The translations under genes and the position numbers were made by a program. From contig SUSS01000021.1 in the NCBI GenBank assembly GCA_005046945.1, forward strand, positions 1 to 44,287: DNA of 44,287 nt. Reading direction: 5' to 3'. The stretch comes from Tissierella creatinini. Lineage in GTDB: Bacteria > Bacillota > Clostridia > Tissierellales > Tissierellaceae. The notes beneath the pieces are model-generated. The model ran no database searches and was not told where the DNA came from. It saw nothing but the letters and a program-made list of their open reading frames with translations. Positions 1-8,052 of the stretch are shown here, piece after piece (the stretch's first letter is position 1; each line of letters begins with the position of its first letter).

Positions 1-59
1 CGTTATAATGTTTTACAAGGATTTATAGATTATTTGTAACTGTTAGTTACCTCCCTATT

Positions 60-85
60 AAGAAAGGGCCTTTCGGCCCTTTCTT
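60..85 (-). terminator. Hairpin at the end of the DUF2922 gene
   Basis: Perfect 11-bp inverted repeat (AAGAAAGGGCC / GGCCCTTTCTT) with a TTTC loop. It overlaps the stop codon of the minus-strand DUF2922 gene. The T tract after the stem is weak, so termination efficiency is uncertain. Confidence 0.7.
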
Positions 86-302
86 AAAACTCCATTTCAT
101 TGATATTAGTTGTTACCACTCTGGCCCCTGAGATTCCTACAAGGTCTCCATTTGCAGTTTCAAAGATGTTATTGGCAATTATAGTTTGCATCGCAGCTTC
201 TATTTCACTAGGTATTAAATCTACCCTAGGGTCATCTAAACTAATACGGCCTATCTTCTCCAAAGCATCTAAAAAATCCATCTCCAATCTTACCTTATCC
301 AT
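84..302 (-). CDS. DUF2922 family small protein
   Basis: A 72-residue protein without signal peptide or membrane segment. It has the DUF2922 pattern: an amphipathic N-terminus (KVRLEMDF), a central DLIPSEIEAAMQTII helix and a C-terminal GARVVTTNINEMEF strand. The family is common in Clostridia and Bacilli and usually sits next to a DUF1659 gene, as here (436-657). No biochemical role is established as far as I know. A ribosome binding site (AAAGGGGGTG) precedes the ATG. The gap to the upstream partner is filled by a low-complexity repeat, but the two are probably co-transcribed. The family call is fairly sure; the function is unknown. Confidence 0.8.
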   Translation of the reverse strand: MDKVRLEMDFLDALEKIGRISLDDPRVDLIPSEIEAAMQTIIANNIFETANGDLVGISGARVVTTNINEMEF

Positions 303-320
303 AATTTCACCCCCTTTAAA

Positions 321-433
321 TCAGTGAATAGTGAATAGTGAACAGTTGCTAGGGTCTAACCTTCGTGGCTTAAACCCCAGATTTAGCTAACTGTCTTTAT
401 GTTGTTCACTGTTCATTGTTAGTTGTTCGTTGA
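321..433. repeat. Low-complexity dispersed repeat, copy 1
   Basis: Contains GTGAATAGTGAATAGTGAAC and, 60 bp on, the inverse-orientation GTTGTTCACTGTTCATTGTT. The same word family recurs at 788-858 and 9390-9472. Each copy starts directly after the stop codon of a minus-strand gene. This copy fills the gap between the DUF1659 and DUF2922 genes. Confidence 0.7.
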
Positions 434-435
434 TT

Positions 436-657
436 CTACTCTGCTGTTAATGCAGTTTCCTCTACTCGCTTTACCTTTAGTAAGGATTTACTCTGAAGAC
501 CTGCCAATGCCAATGCAGTTCCATGAAGATTGTCATCTAAGGCATTGACTTTAACGTTGTTTAAGGTCTTTGACTTAACTTTTTGCTTTCCATCTACTAA
601 ACCATCATCTAGCTCAAGCTTAAGTGAAAGTCTTTCCTTTATACCTATAACAGCCAT
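436..657 (-). CDS. DUF1659 family small protein
   Basis: A 73-residue protein resembling DUF1659: N-terminal KERLSLKLELDDGL, a central KSKTLNNVKVNA segment, then a helix (ALALAGLQSKSLLKVKRVEETAL). It is the usual partner of DUF2922, encoded downstream here. The start is supported by AGGAGGTGAG before the ATG. No signal peptide, membrane segment or catalytic motif is visible. A plausible promoter lies at 719-747. I know of no established function for the family. Confidence 0.8.
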   Translation of the reverse strand: MAVIGIKERLSLKLELDDGLVDGKQKVKSKTLNNVKVNALDDNLHGTALALAGLQSKSLLKVKRVEETALTAE

Positions 658-718
658 ATTCTCACCTCCTCTTCTTAAGGTAATAGATAAGACTCTCTAT
701 CACCTTTAATCTATATAT

Positions 719-747
719 AGAATAAAGAGGATTATTTTACTATTCAA
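719..747 (-). promoter_or_regulatory. Candidate promoter for the DUF1659-DUF2922 pair
   Basis: On the minus strand TTGAAT (742-747), a 17-nt spacer and TATTCT (719-724) match a vegetative promoter. It lies just after the metK terminator and before the DUF1659 gene. The -10 is imperfect. Confidence 0.45.
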
Positions 748-784
748 AAAACAAAAAAACAGATTAAATTAATAATCTGTTTTT
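745..784 (-). terminator. Intrinsic terminator of metK
   Basis: Ten-bp stem (757-766 with 773-782) with a 6-nt loop. On the minus strand it is followed by a T-rich run (T7GT6). It lies about 75 nt after the metK stop codon. Confidence 0.8.
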
Positions 785-787
785 AGT

Positions 788-858
788 ATTCACTCTTAAC
801 TCTTAGCTCTTAGTTCTTCTGTCGATTTCTTGTTGTTCACTGTTCACTGTTACCTCTT
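788..858. repeat. Low-complexity dispersed repeat, copy 2
   Basis: Contains CACTCTTAACTCTTAGCTCT followed by TTGTTGTTCACTGTTCACTG. It lies between the metK stop codon and its terminator, so it is probably transcribed in the metK 3' UTR. Related to 321-433 and 9390-9472. Confidence 0.7.
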
Positions 859-860
859 AC

Positions 861-2048
861 CTATTCTAATCCTGCATCTTTTTTAAGGGCTTCAACCTTA
901 TCAGTTTTTTCCCATTTCACATCTATCTCTTCTCTTCCAAAATGTCCATATGCTGAAAGCTGTCTGTAGATTGGTCTTTGAAGTTCTAAATCTCTGATTA
1001 TTGCAGCCGGTCTTAAATCAAAATGCTTATTAACAAGGTCTGTAATATCATTATCGCTAATCTTACCGCTACCAAATGTATCTACATATACGGATAAGGG
1101 ATGAGCTACCCCAATAGCATAAGCAAGGCCAACCTCACATCTATCTGCAAGTCCTGCTGCTACTATGTTTTTAGCTACATATCTAGCAGCATATGCAGCA
1201 GACCTATCGACCTTTGTAGGGTCTTTCCCGGAAAATGCTCCACCACCGTGTCTAGCATATCCACCGTAGGTATCTACTATTATCTTTCTTCCTGTTAGAC
1301 CGGAGTCTCCCATAGGTCCTCCAACTACAAAACGACCTGTAGGATTTACATAATATTTCGTATTCTCATCTAACATCTCTTTAGGTGCTATTTCAAGGAT
1401 TACATTCTTCATTATATCCTCTTTAACTTGCTCTAAAGCAATATCAGGACTATGTTGAGTAGAAACTACTATATTCTCAATTCTTACCGGCTTATCATCA
1501 TGGTATTCTATAGTTACCTGTGTTTTACCATCAGGTCTTAAATACCCTAAAACTCCTAACTTCCTTGCTTCAGCAAGTTTTCTTGCCATTTTATGTGCTA
1601 ATGAAATTGGTAGCGGCATAAGCTCCTTTGTTTCATTGCATGCATAACCGAACATCATACCCTGGTCTCCTGCACCAATAGTATCTAGTATATCTTCACT
1701 TAATTCCTTGGACTCAAGAGCCTTGTCTACACCCATAGCTATATCCGGTGATTGTTCATTTATGGATGTAAGTACTGCACATGTATCGGCATCAAAGCCA
1801 TATTTAGCTCTTACATAACCTATATTTGCAACTGTTTCTCTAACAATCTTGGGAATATCTACATAACAATTAGTAGTAATCTCTCCGGATACCAATACTA
1901 AACCAGTAGTAACCATAGTTTCGCAAGCTACTCTTGCAACTGGATCCTGTGTAAGTATTGCATCTAATATTGAATCAGATATTGCATCACACATCTTATC
2001 CGGATGACCTTCTGTAACGGACTCAGATGTAAATAACCATTTCTTCAT
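861..2048 (-). CDS. metK: S-adenosylmethionine synthase
   Basis: Makes S-adenosylmethionine from methionine and ATP in the cytosol, releasing phosphate and pyrophosphate. The 395-residue length is normal. N-terminal [20 protein letters not shown] carries the family signature with the ATP-site His. [12 protein letters not shown] is the second MetK signature, followed by [20 protein letters not shown] around residue 260-280. The ATG is preceded by AGGAGG. The gene has its own promoter and a SAM-I riboswitch with terminator in its leader, so expression should fall when SAM is plentiful. It appears monocistronic, ending at the hairpin at 745-784. Confidence 0.98.
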   Translation of the reverse strand: MKKWLFTSESVTEGHPDKMCDAISDSILDAILTQDPVARVACETMVTTGLVLVSGEITTNCYVDIPKIVRETVANIGYVRAKYGFDADTCAVLTSINEQSPDIAMGVDKALESKELSEDILDTIGAGDQGMMFGYACNETKELMPLPISLAHKMARKLAEARKLGVLGYLRPDGKTQVTIEYHDDKPVRIENIVVSTQHSPDIALEQVKEDIMKNVILEIAPKEMLDENTKYYVNPTGRFVVGGPMGDSGLTGRKIIVDTYGGYARHGGGAFSGKDPTKVDRSAAYAARYVAKNIVAAGLADRCEVGLAYAIGVAHPLSVYVDTFGSGKISDNDITDLVNKHFDLRPAAIIRDLELQRPIYRQLSAYGHFGREEIDVKWEKTDKVEALKKDAGLE

Positions 2049-2101
2049 TTGTTTTCCTCCTATGTTTAATCAATATATATATACAGTTTCTCAACTGCAA
2101 T

Positions 2102-2130
2102 AAAAAAAGCCACTTCAAAAAGAAAGGCTT
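2102..2130 (-). terminator. Expression-platform terminator of the metK riboswitch
   Basis: On the minus strand an imperfect hairpin (AAGCCTTTC / GAAGTGGCTT) is followed by seven T residues. It sits just after the aptamer and before metK, the expected place for a SAM-controlled attenuator. Confidence 0.85.
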
Positions 2131-2133
2131 AAA

Positions 2134-2278
2134 TTTCAAATTACCTCATCTTCCAGAATCCAAATTCTGTGGGATTTGGCACCTTTGTCATATAACAAGG
2201 TTGCCGGGTATCATCGGGCCCATTCCCTCCACCACTCTTAATAAGGAGATATTCATTTTTTCTCTACTTAATTTGAAA
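2134..2278 (-). ncRNA. SAM-I (S-box) riboswitch of metK
   Basis: The minus strand carries the S-box core in order: CTTATTAAGAG, GGTGGAGGGA, GGCCCGATGATACCCGGCAA, GGTGCCAAATCC and AAGATGAGG. P1 pairs CCTTAT with ATGAGG. A further perfect 10-bp helix (2269-2278 with 2134-2143) extends it on the other side of a 5' bulge of roughly 20 nt. SAM binding to this class stabilises P1 and lets the terminator form. Placement before metK fits exactly. Confidence 0.97.
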
Positions 2279-2304
2279 CTATATACAGCTTCCTACGATT
2301 TTTA

Positions 2305-2333
2305 ATTTTAGCACACTATAAAATGATAGTCAA
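2305..2333 (-). promoter_or_regulatory. Promoter of metK
   Basis: TTGACT (2328-2333), 17-nt spacer, TAAAAT (2305-2310) on the minus strand. This is close to the vegetative consensus. The predicted start near 2298 is about 20 nt before the riboswitch outer helix. Confidence 0.85.
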
Positions 2334-2484
2334 TAATATTTTTTAGCTACTCATATATTTCGGATTTTCACTCTATGTAAAAAATATATAAAATAATTTT
2401 AAAAAAATCAAAAAAACCCCTTGCAATTTTTATCAAAATGTCGTATACTAAAATAGTTGTTGAAGTTGAGCAACAAAAGAATAT

Positions 2485-2561
2485 CGGGGTGTAGCGCAGT
2501 TTGGTAGCGCACGTGGTTTGGGACCATGGGGCCGGGGGTTCAAATCCTCTCACCCCGACCA
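2485..2561 (+). tRNA. tRNA-Pro (anticodon TGG)
   Basis: A 77-nt cloverleaf with encoded CCA. The acceptor stem CGGGGTG/CACCCCG is perfect. The D arm is GCGC/GCGC, the anticodon stem CGTGG/CCATG encloses TTTGGGA, giving TGG, and the T loop is TTCAAAT. The discriminator is A. It stands alone and is followed by a terminator at 2564-2597. Confidence 0.98.
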
Positions 2562-2563
2562 TC

Positions 2564-2597
2564 AAAAAAGCTGATTACATTAGTAATCAGCTTTTTA
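2564..2597 (+). terminator. Terminator of the tRNA-Pro gene
   Basis: Perfect stem AAAAAGCTGATTAC / GTAATCAGCTTTTT with a 4-nt loop, followed by further T residues. It begins 2 nt after the tRNA CCA. Confidence 0.9.
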
Positions 2598-2730
2598 CTT
2601 TTTTGAAGCGATGGATTCCCTGATTTTCACTTAATCAACTTGTAATGTATTTGTAACCATATTGAGATATTCTATCTATATAATAAGATGTAGATAAAAT
2701 AGAAGTAATTAAAAATCAGCGAGGTGACTT

Positions 2731-5577
2731 ATGAGAAAAAATACCAAGAAAACTTTCCTATCTATATTGGCAGCAGCTGCCATAGTGACTTCAGCTTATC
2801 CTGCCTACGCAAATCAAATCACTGTAAATATGCCCCGTATAATATATGAAACCGGCAATAAAGAAAACATTTCCTCAGGAGTAATCCACGAAAAGATACG
2901 GAAGTTCACAGACCAAGGTTGGTGGAATATAAACGTATTGAGGGTCAACTTAAAGGATAATTATACTGAACTTAGAGGACTATTTAGTCAAGATGGTATT
3001 CCAAATAGGGACAAGGTAAGCACCATGGTAAATGAAAGCGGTGCAGTAGCAGCTGTAAATGGCGATTACTTCAACTATCAGCCTATGGCCTCTGCAATGG
3101 GAACACTGATAAATAATGGAGAGATCATATCATCTCCCATAGAACTTGGTTGGGCCCTACCCACCTTCTACATCACCAAGTCTGATAAGACCGGAATTGA
3201 ATACCTTGATAGAAAAATGGTAGCCACTAACCTAAGAACAGGAAACCAAGTGCTTATTAATACAGTTAATAAGGTTACAAGGGAATTTGATACGGTTACC
3301 TTATTAAATAAAAATTGGGGATTAAAATCTATAGGAAGTAAATTCCACAAGGATTTAGTAGAAGTATTGGTAATTGACGGTGTGGTTCAAGGAAGAAGAA
3401 TTGGAGGAGACCCTTTTGATATTCCTCAAGCCAGTGATGGGTACGTATTGGCTGTAAGAAACGGAAATCTTAACCACTTTGAAGCAGGTGATAAGGTAGA
3501 CCTTCAACTTAAAACCGTTCCTGATGTAGATGGTATTAAATTCGCCATAGGCGGAGGAAGCATAATACTTAAAAACGGTGAATTATCCCTTACTAATATC
3601 GTAAATAAGGGCAATGAGCCTCGAACAGGTATTGGAGTGAATCAGGACGAAAGCGAGTTAATCCTAGTAACTATAGATGGTAGGGATGCATCATTTAAGG
3701 GTGTAAGCCAAGAGATGTTTGGCGCCATATTAAGGGACCTTGGAGCCCATAACGCCCTTAACCTAGATGGGGGTGGATCTACTACAATGGCTATAAAGCC
3801 CTTAGATGAGGATAATACAACAGTGGTCAACAAGCCTTCAGATGGAGGTGAAAGATCTGTTGTAAATGCAGTTGGAGTCTTCTCGAATGCACCTATTGGA
3901 GACCTTTCCTATCTTAAACTAACAACTGATGATAACAATATGTTCTTAGACACTACTAGAAGGATTAAGGTTAAGGGATATGATGAAAATCATAATCCTG
4001 TAAATCTGGATGAAGGCCAGTTAACATTTTCAACTGAAGGCATCGAAGGGGAATTCACAGGAAATACCTTTAAGGCCTTATCTTCCGGCAAAGGAAAACT
4101 TATAGCTCACTATGGGGATATAAGCTCTTCCATGGATATAAACGTATTGGGTCCTGTAATGGACTTACGCACTAAGACTCCAACAATTAACGTTGATATC
4201 AACAGCCAGCATAATATTGGCGAATTCGTTGGAATGGATAAAGCCGGCACAGAAGCCACTATATATATCGAGGATATATTATTCAATATAATCGGTAATA
4301 TTGGCCAAATAAAGGACGGAGTCTTCTACAGCGGCCAAGAGGCAAGAGGCGGCGCAATTTCAGCCAGCCTAGGTAACGGTGTTGAAAATATACTTGTATC
4401 AGTTGGTTCAGTCGGGACCTTGGTGGATAGCTTTGAGACACCGAATAAATATAATTTCTCAGCTTACCCACAAACTGTTACCGGGAATCTTCAAATGGTA
4501 AACGAAGCCCGTGAAGGGGTATATTCCCTTGGTCTTAACTATAATTTTTCAAACGGACAAAACACTCGTGCAGCTTATGTAAATTTTGGACCTAACGGCT
4601 TAACCTTCTCTGGATATCCTAAAAAGCTAGGACTATGGGTTAAGGGAGACGGCAGTGGTACTTGGTTAAGAGGAACATTGAAGGACAGCAAAGGGGCTGA
4701 ATATATAGTAGACTTTAAGAAAACATTGGATTTTACAGATTGGCAATATTTAAATGTAAATATACCTCAAGGAGTAAGTTATCCATTGACTATTCAGAGG
4801 ATATATATTGCAGAGACCGACTCACTTAAAAAGCCTGCAGGCCAAATATTAATAGATGGTTTAACTGCTTATTATCCTTCATCCATAGGAAATTTAGTTC
4901 TACCTACTCCTTCTAACTTAAAGGATGATTTAGAAGGGAATCAAGCAGTCACAGAAAATGGATACAAATTTATAGCAGCATCCGAACCAAAGGGCTTAAA
5001 TGGATTAGTAGGTTATGATGCCTTATCTACTGTAAAGAACAGAATCGGAAAGAATAAAATCGGCATAATGCTAAATGGAGCTAGCGATGGATTTAAATCC
5101 GGTATAGGAAATTATGCCTTGCTGGATATGGGAACTTCATATGATCTACAAAAGCATTATGATGTATTATTCTTCAGCTTGAACTCATCTAAAGGTGGAA
5201 TCAGAGCTACTGATCCAAATCAGTGGGTAAGACTTATTAATGATTTACAAACCAGAAGCGAGACAAACTTCATTCTATTCCTACCTACCCCTATTTTTGG
5301 GGATAAGGGATTTACCGATTCCCTAGAGGCAAACCTTCTACACCATAAGCTGGTAGAAGCTCAGATAAAAGGAAAGAACATCTTTGTGGTTCATGGTGGG
5401 GATTCAACAAAGTCTGAACTTAAGGATGGAATTAGATATATTCAGCTAAATACAAAGACCTTAACAAATCCAAATGATATCTATGATATATCTGTTGCAG
5501 AATTCGTGGTTAACGGAAGCAATATAACATATGAAATAAATAAAGTATTCCCAAGACCTACTATAAGGGTAAATTAA
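2731..5577 (+). CDS. Exported phosphodiester glycosidase (NAGPA-like) protein
   Basis: A 948-residue exported protein. The N-terminus is a signal peptide ending near AYA-N (residue 27-28). Residues about 95-390 match the NAGPA/DUF2233 phosphodiester glycosidase domain: AAVNGDYFN (about 108-116), GGGSIILKNGEL, RTGIGVN and the signature LDGGGSTTM (about 345-353). The family cleaves sugar-1-phosphodiester bonds; its bacterial substrates are probably envelope glycopolymers. A bacterial Ig-like segment follows (about 395-470), then a beta-rich carbohydrate-binding-like part (about 560-730). The C-terminal 200 residues recall the metallophosphoesterase part of longer homologues but look degenerate. 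GAGGTG precedes the ATG. The gene stands alone, with a TATAAT at 2679-2684 but no clear -35. Confidence 0.85.
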   Translation: MRKNTKKTFLSILAAAAIVTSAYPAYANQITVNMPRIIYETGNKENISSGVIHEKIRKFTDQGWWNINVLRVNLKDNYTELRGLFSQDGIPNRDKVSTMVNESGAVAAVNGDYFNYQPMASAMGTLINNGEIISSPIELGWALPTFYITKSDKTGIEYLDRKMVATNLRTGNQVLINTVNKVTREFDTVTLLNKNWGLKSIGSKFHKDLVEVLVIDGVVQGRRIGGDPFDIPQASDGYVLAVRNGNLNHFEAGDKVDLQLKTVPDVDGIKFAIGGGSIILKNGELSLTNIVNKGNEPRTGIGVNQDESELILVTIDGRDASFKGVSQEMFGAILRDLGAHNALNLDGGGSTTMAIKPLDEDNTTVVNKPSDGGERSVVNAVGVFSNAPIGDLSYLKLTTDDNNMFLDTTRRIKVKGYDENHNPVNLDEGQLTFSTEGIEGEFTGNTFKALSSGKGKLIAHYGDISSSMDINVLGPVMDLRTKTPTINVDINSQHNIGEFVGMDKAGTEATIYIEDILFNIIGNIGQIKDGVFYSGQEARGGAISASLGNGVENILVSVGSVGTLVDSFETPNKYNFSAYPQTVTGNLQMVNEAREGVYSLGLNYNFSNGQNTRAAYVNFGPNGLTFSGYPKKLGLWVKGDGSGTWLRGTLKDSKGAEYIVDFKKTLDFTDWQYLNVNIPQGVSYPLTIQRIYIAETDSLKKPAGQILIDGLTAYYPSSIGNLVLPTPSNLKDDLEGNQAVTENGYKFIAASEPKGLNGLVGYDALSTVKNRIGKNKIGIMLNGASDGFKSGIGNYALLDMGTSYDLQKHYDVLFFSLNSSKGGIRATDPNQWVRLINDLQTRSETNFILFLPTPIFGDKGFTDSLEANLLHHKLVEAQIKGKNIFVVHGGDSTKSELKDGIRYIQLNTKTLTNPNDIYDISVAEFVVNGSNITYEINKVFPRPTIRVN

Positions 5578-5581
5578 TAAC

Positions 5582-5618
5582 AAAAATGTCCAGATAAGGA
5601 ATTATTCTGGACATTTTT
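5582..5618. terminator. Shared bidirectional terminator
   Basis: Perfect 13-bp stem AAAAATGTCCAGA / TCTGGACATTTTT with an 11-nt loop, T-rich on both strands. It lies between the converging glycosidase gene (plus) and mbl (minus). Confidence 0.9.
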
Positions 5619-5620
5619 GT

Positions 5621-6646
5621 TTATCTATAATTTGTCTTTTGATTATTATTTATGCTCTTTTCCAATACCTCTACACAGTCTAGGGATTTTCCAGTACCTA
5701 TAGCAACACATTCTACTGGATTTTCAGCTACCCTAGTGCTTATTCCCGTATCCTGTTCAATTAGCTTGTCCAAACCATAAAGAAGAGCCCCCCCGCCTGT
5801 CATTATAATACCTCGACTGCTTATATCTGCAGCAAGCTCAGGAGGCGTTATTTCAAGGACCTCATGGACTGTTTCAATAATTTCCTGCATAGGCTCCCTT
5901 AAGGCTTCCAGCATGTCGTTTGATGATACCTCCACATTAAGCGGCAAGCCAGTTAAGAGGCTTCTCCCTTTAACTTCCATAAACTGCTCTTCTTCAAATG
6001 GATAAGCACATCCAATGTTTACTTTTAAATCCTCTGCAGAACGCTCACCTATCATCATATTGTATTTCTTTCTTATGAATCGCGTTATAATCTCATCACA
6101 GTCATCACCAGCTGTCTTAATGGATCTGCTAACTACAATGCTCCCAAGGGATATTACGGCCACATCTGTGGTTCCTCCACCAACATCTACTATCATATTC
6201 CCAGTAGGCTCAGTAATATCTATACCCGCACCAATGGCTGCTGCAATGGGCTCTTCAATTAAATAGGTTTTTACAGCTCCAGCCTCATTACTAGCCTCTA
6301 TAACGGCCCTCTTTTCTACCTCAGTAACACCACTTGGTACACATATGATTAATCTAGGTTTAAACACCATCTTACCTAAGGCCTTTTGAATAAAATATTT
6401 TAACATTTTTTCAGTAATACTATAATCAGAAATAACCCCATTTCTTAAAGGTCGTATAGCAATAATATGGCCCGGCGTTCTCCCAAGCATCTTTCTAGCA
6501 TCTTCTCCAACTGCTAGAAATTTATTAGTGTGTTGATCAATCGCAACAACGGAAGGCTCTTGTAATACAATTCCCTTTCCTTTAACATAGACAAGTATAC
6601 TAGCTGTACCTAAGTCTATTCCAACATCAGCCCTTAAAGCCCCCAT
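5621..6646 (-). CDS. mbl: MreB/Mbl family rod-shape actin homologue
   Basis: Bacterial actin that forms membrane-associated filaments guiding lateral wall synthesis. At 341 residues it has normal length. Actin-fold ATP motifs are visible: DVGIDLGTAS (phosphate 1), IVDVGGGTTDVAVISLG (phosphate 2) and GIIMTGGGALLYGLD (adenosine motif). EEPIAAAIGAG is also typical. It lies after spoIIID, the position of mbl in B. subtilis, which favours mbl over mreB. No mreC or mreD genes are adjacent. The ATG is preceded by GGAGGATG. A hairpin at the spoIIID stop separates the two, so mbl may have its own promoter in 6647-6750. Confidence 0.93.
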   Translation of the reverse strand: MGALRADVGIDLGTASILVYVKGKGIVLQEPSVVAIDQHTNKFLAVGEDARKMLGRTPGHIIAIRPLRNGVISDYSITEKMLKYFIQKALGKMVFKPRLIICVPSGVTEVEKRAVIEASNEAGAVKTYLIEEPIAAAIGAGIDITEPTGNMIVDVGGGTTDVAVISLGSIVVSRSIKTAGDDCDEIITRFIRKKYNMMIGERSAEDLKVNIGCAYPFEEEQFMEVKGRSLLTGLPLNVEVSSNDMLEALREPMQEIIETVHEVLEITPPELAADISSRGIIMTGGGALLYGLDKLIEQDTGISTRVAENPVECVAIGTGKSLDCVEVLEKSINNNQKTNYR

Positions 6647-6750
6647 AAATCATCCTCCTTCTATCTACACTTATCTAAAAGGTATTCGACATATATTTTT
6701 AAAATCCTTCTTTTTTATTTTAAATTTTTATATATTTTTGAGAAATTTAA

Positions 6751-6771
6751 AAGGTCCCTATCTTGGGACCT
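6751..6771 (-). terminator. Hairpin after spoIIID
   Basis: AGGTCCC / GGGACCT stem with a 6-nt loop, then TTTTAAATTT on the minus strand. It overlaps the spoIIID stop codon and may uncouple spoIIID from mbl. Confidence 0.65.
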
Positions 6772-7024
6772 ATGCCTTTACAGCCTTATATTTTAGTTTA
6801 GTTGCTTTGCCACCTCTTATGTGCCTTTCAGCTTTATTAGTTTCAAGAACTTGTTTAACTTTTGATGCTATAAGAGGGTTTATCTTAGGTAATCTTTCCG
6901 TTACATCCTTATGGACTGTACTCTTACTGACTCCAAAAATACATGCCGCTTGCCTTACAGTCGCCCCCTCGCTGAGTATGTATTTTGCAATCTCCAAAGC
7001 TCGCTCCTCTATATAATCCTTCAC
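6770..7024 (-). CDS. spoIIID: Stage III sporulation transcriptional regulator SpoIIID
   Basis: DNA-binding regulator of mother-cell genes during the sigma-E to sigma-K phase of sporulation. The protein is 84 residues. The helix-turn-helix ATVRQAACIFGVSKSTVHKD is followed by VTERLPKINP and the conserved basic tail RHIRGGKATKLKYK. The start is taken at GTG 7024, giving MKDYIEERAL, which matches the family N-terminus. A TTG one codon upstream is the alternative. AAGGGGG lies 8 nt before the GTG. It follows spoIIQ closely and precedes mbl, as in other spore formers. Confidence 0.97.
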   Translation of the reverse strand: MKDYIEERALEIAKYILSEGATVRQAACIFGVSKSTVHKDVTERLPKINPLIASKVKQVLETNKAERHIRGGKATKLKYKAVKA

Positions 7025-7072
7025 CAACTCAACCCCCTTTAGTTTTGGGACTTAATTAATACATATGCTTTT

Positions 7073-7894
7073 CTAGTAAGTTATAGAACGCGGATCAATT
7101 ACTTTACCATCCTTAAATACTTCATAATGTATATGAGGATCCATGGTCATTTCAATATCTGCAGTATCTCCTATTGTGCCTATATAATCTCCGTATTTTA
7201 TTTTAAGTCCTTTTTTAACCATTTCCATGGTCCCAAGGTTTGACAATTTACTTTCTATGCCATTTCCATGATCGATAATTATTGTAATCCCCCATAAGTC
7301 GTCTTCTTTAATTTCCTTAACAACTCCATCCCCAGGGGCTTTAACCCTATCCCCAACCTTTCCACCTATGTCTAATCCTGTATGGGCTCTCCATTCCTCC
7401 AAGGTTTCGGAAAACACAAGCTTATCCACCGAGTAGTCGGTTAAAATCGAACCTTCAACAGGAAGCATAAACTTAAGGTCCTTAGATTGAACCTCTACCT
7501 CTTTAACATCCTCATAGTCATCTATATATTCAATATCCTCATCACTCTTGCCGACTTCTTCTACCATTTCCTCTTGATCTAAGCTTTCCTTTGCCACCTC
7601 AACAAGCTCATCTTGGACCGAAACCTCTTTGATTTCCTCATCTGTGCTTTCTACTGTTTCTTCCTGGATTTCTTCTCTCGTATCTTCAATTTTAGATACT
7701 TCTACATTGCTATCCTTAGGTTCTTTCTTAATCTCATCCAGAATCACCAGTTCATCCTCTTGGGGATCCTTGGCAACCCGTAAGTCTTCAGTGGCTATAA
7801 GGATTGTACCTGTTGCAACAATAATAACTGAGATAAAAAGAAAGATCAGAAATCCATTTTGTTTAATAAACATAAGCCATTTCTTGTTTTTCAA
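7073..7894 (-). CDS. spoIIQ: SpoIIQ-like M23 peptidase of the forespore channel
   Basis: Forespore-expressed membrane protein that pairs with SpoIIIAH across the engulfment septum. The start is set at TTG 7894 because GGAGGTGG lies 5 nt upstream; an ATG 36 nt further upstream has no good binding site. The 273-residue protein has one N-terminal transmembrane helix (about 11-33), a long acidic Glu-rich linker (about 40-140) and a C-terminal LytM/M23 domain. The zinc ligands look intact: H171 and D175 in HTGLD, and HIH at 254-256. Clostridial SpoIIQ usually keeps this site while the B. subtilis protein lacks a ligand. It lies between spoIID and spoIIID. Confidence 0.9.
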   Translation of the reverse strand: MKNKKWLMFIKQNGFLIFLFISVIIVATGTILIATEDLRVAKDPQEDELVILDEIKKEPKDSNVEVSKIEDTREEIQEETVESTDEEIKEVSVQDELVEVAKESLDQEEMVEEVGKSDEDIEYIDDYEDVKEVEVQSKDLKFMLPVEGSILTDYSVDKLVFSETLEEWRAHTGLDIGGKVGDRVKAPGDGVVKEIKEDDLWGITIIIDHGNGIESKLSNLGTMEMVKKGLKIKYGDYIGTIGDTADIEMTMDPHIHYEVFKDGKVIDPRSITY

Positions 7895-8005
7895 TTTGTC
7901 CACCTCCATTTGTAAATAGTATTTCCACATTGTAGATATCCATACATAAAGCGGAGAAAAAATATTTCACAATTCACAATCTATAATTTATGCGCAATAA
8001 ATTGT

Positions 8006-8047
8006 AAAAAAACCTTAATAAGCAGTACATAACTGCTCATTAAGGTT
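8006..8047 (-). terminator. Terminator after spoIID
   Basis: On the minus strand AACCTTAATGAGCAGT pairs with ACTGCTTATTAAGGTT (two mismatch or wobble positions) around a 5-nt loop, followed by seven T residues. It separates spoIID from spoIIQ, consistent with mother-cell versus forespore expression. Confidence 0.9.
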
Positions 8048-8052
8048 CTATC

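Noticed and set aside
2368-2565. Minus-strand ORF of 65 codons with MMVGVRGFEPPAPWSQTT at its start
   Set aside because: It is the antisense translation of the tRNA-Pro gene, a well-known spurious protein in databases.
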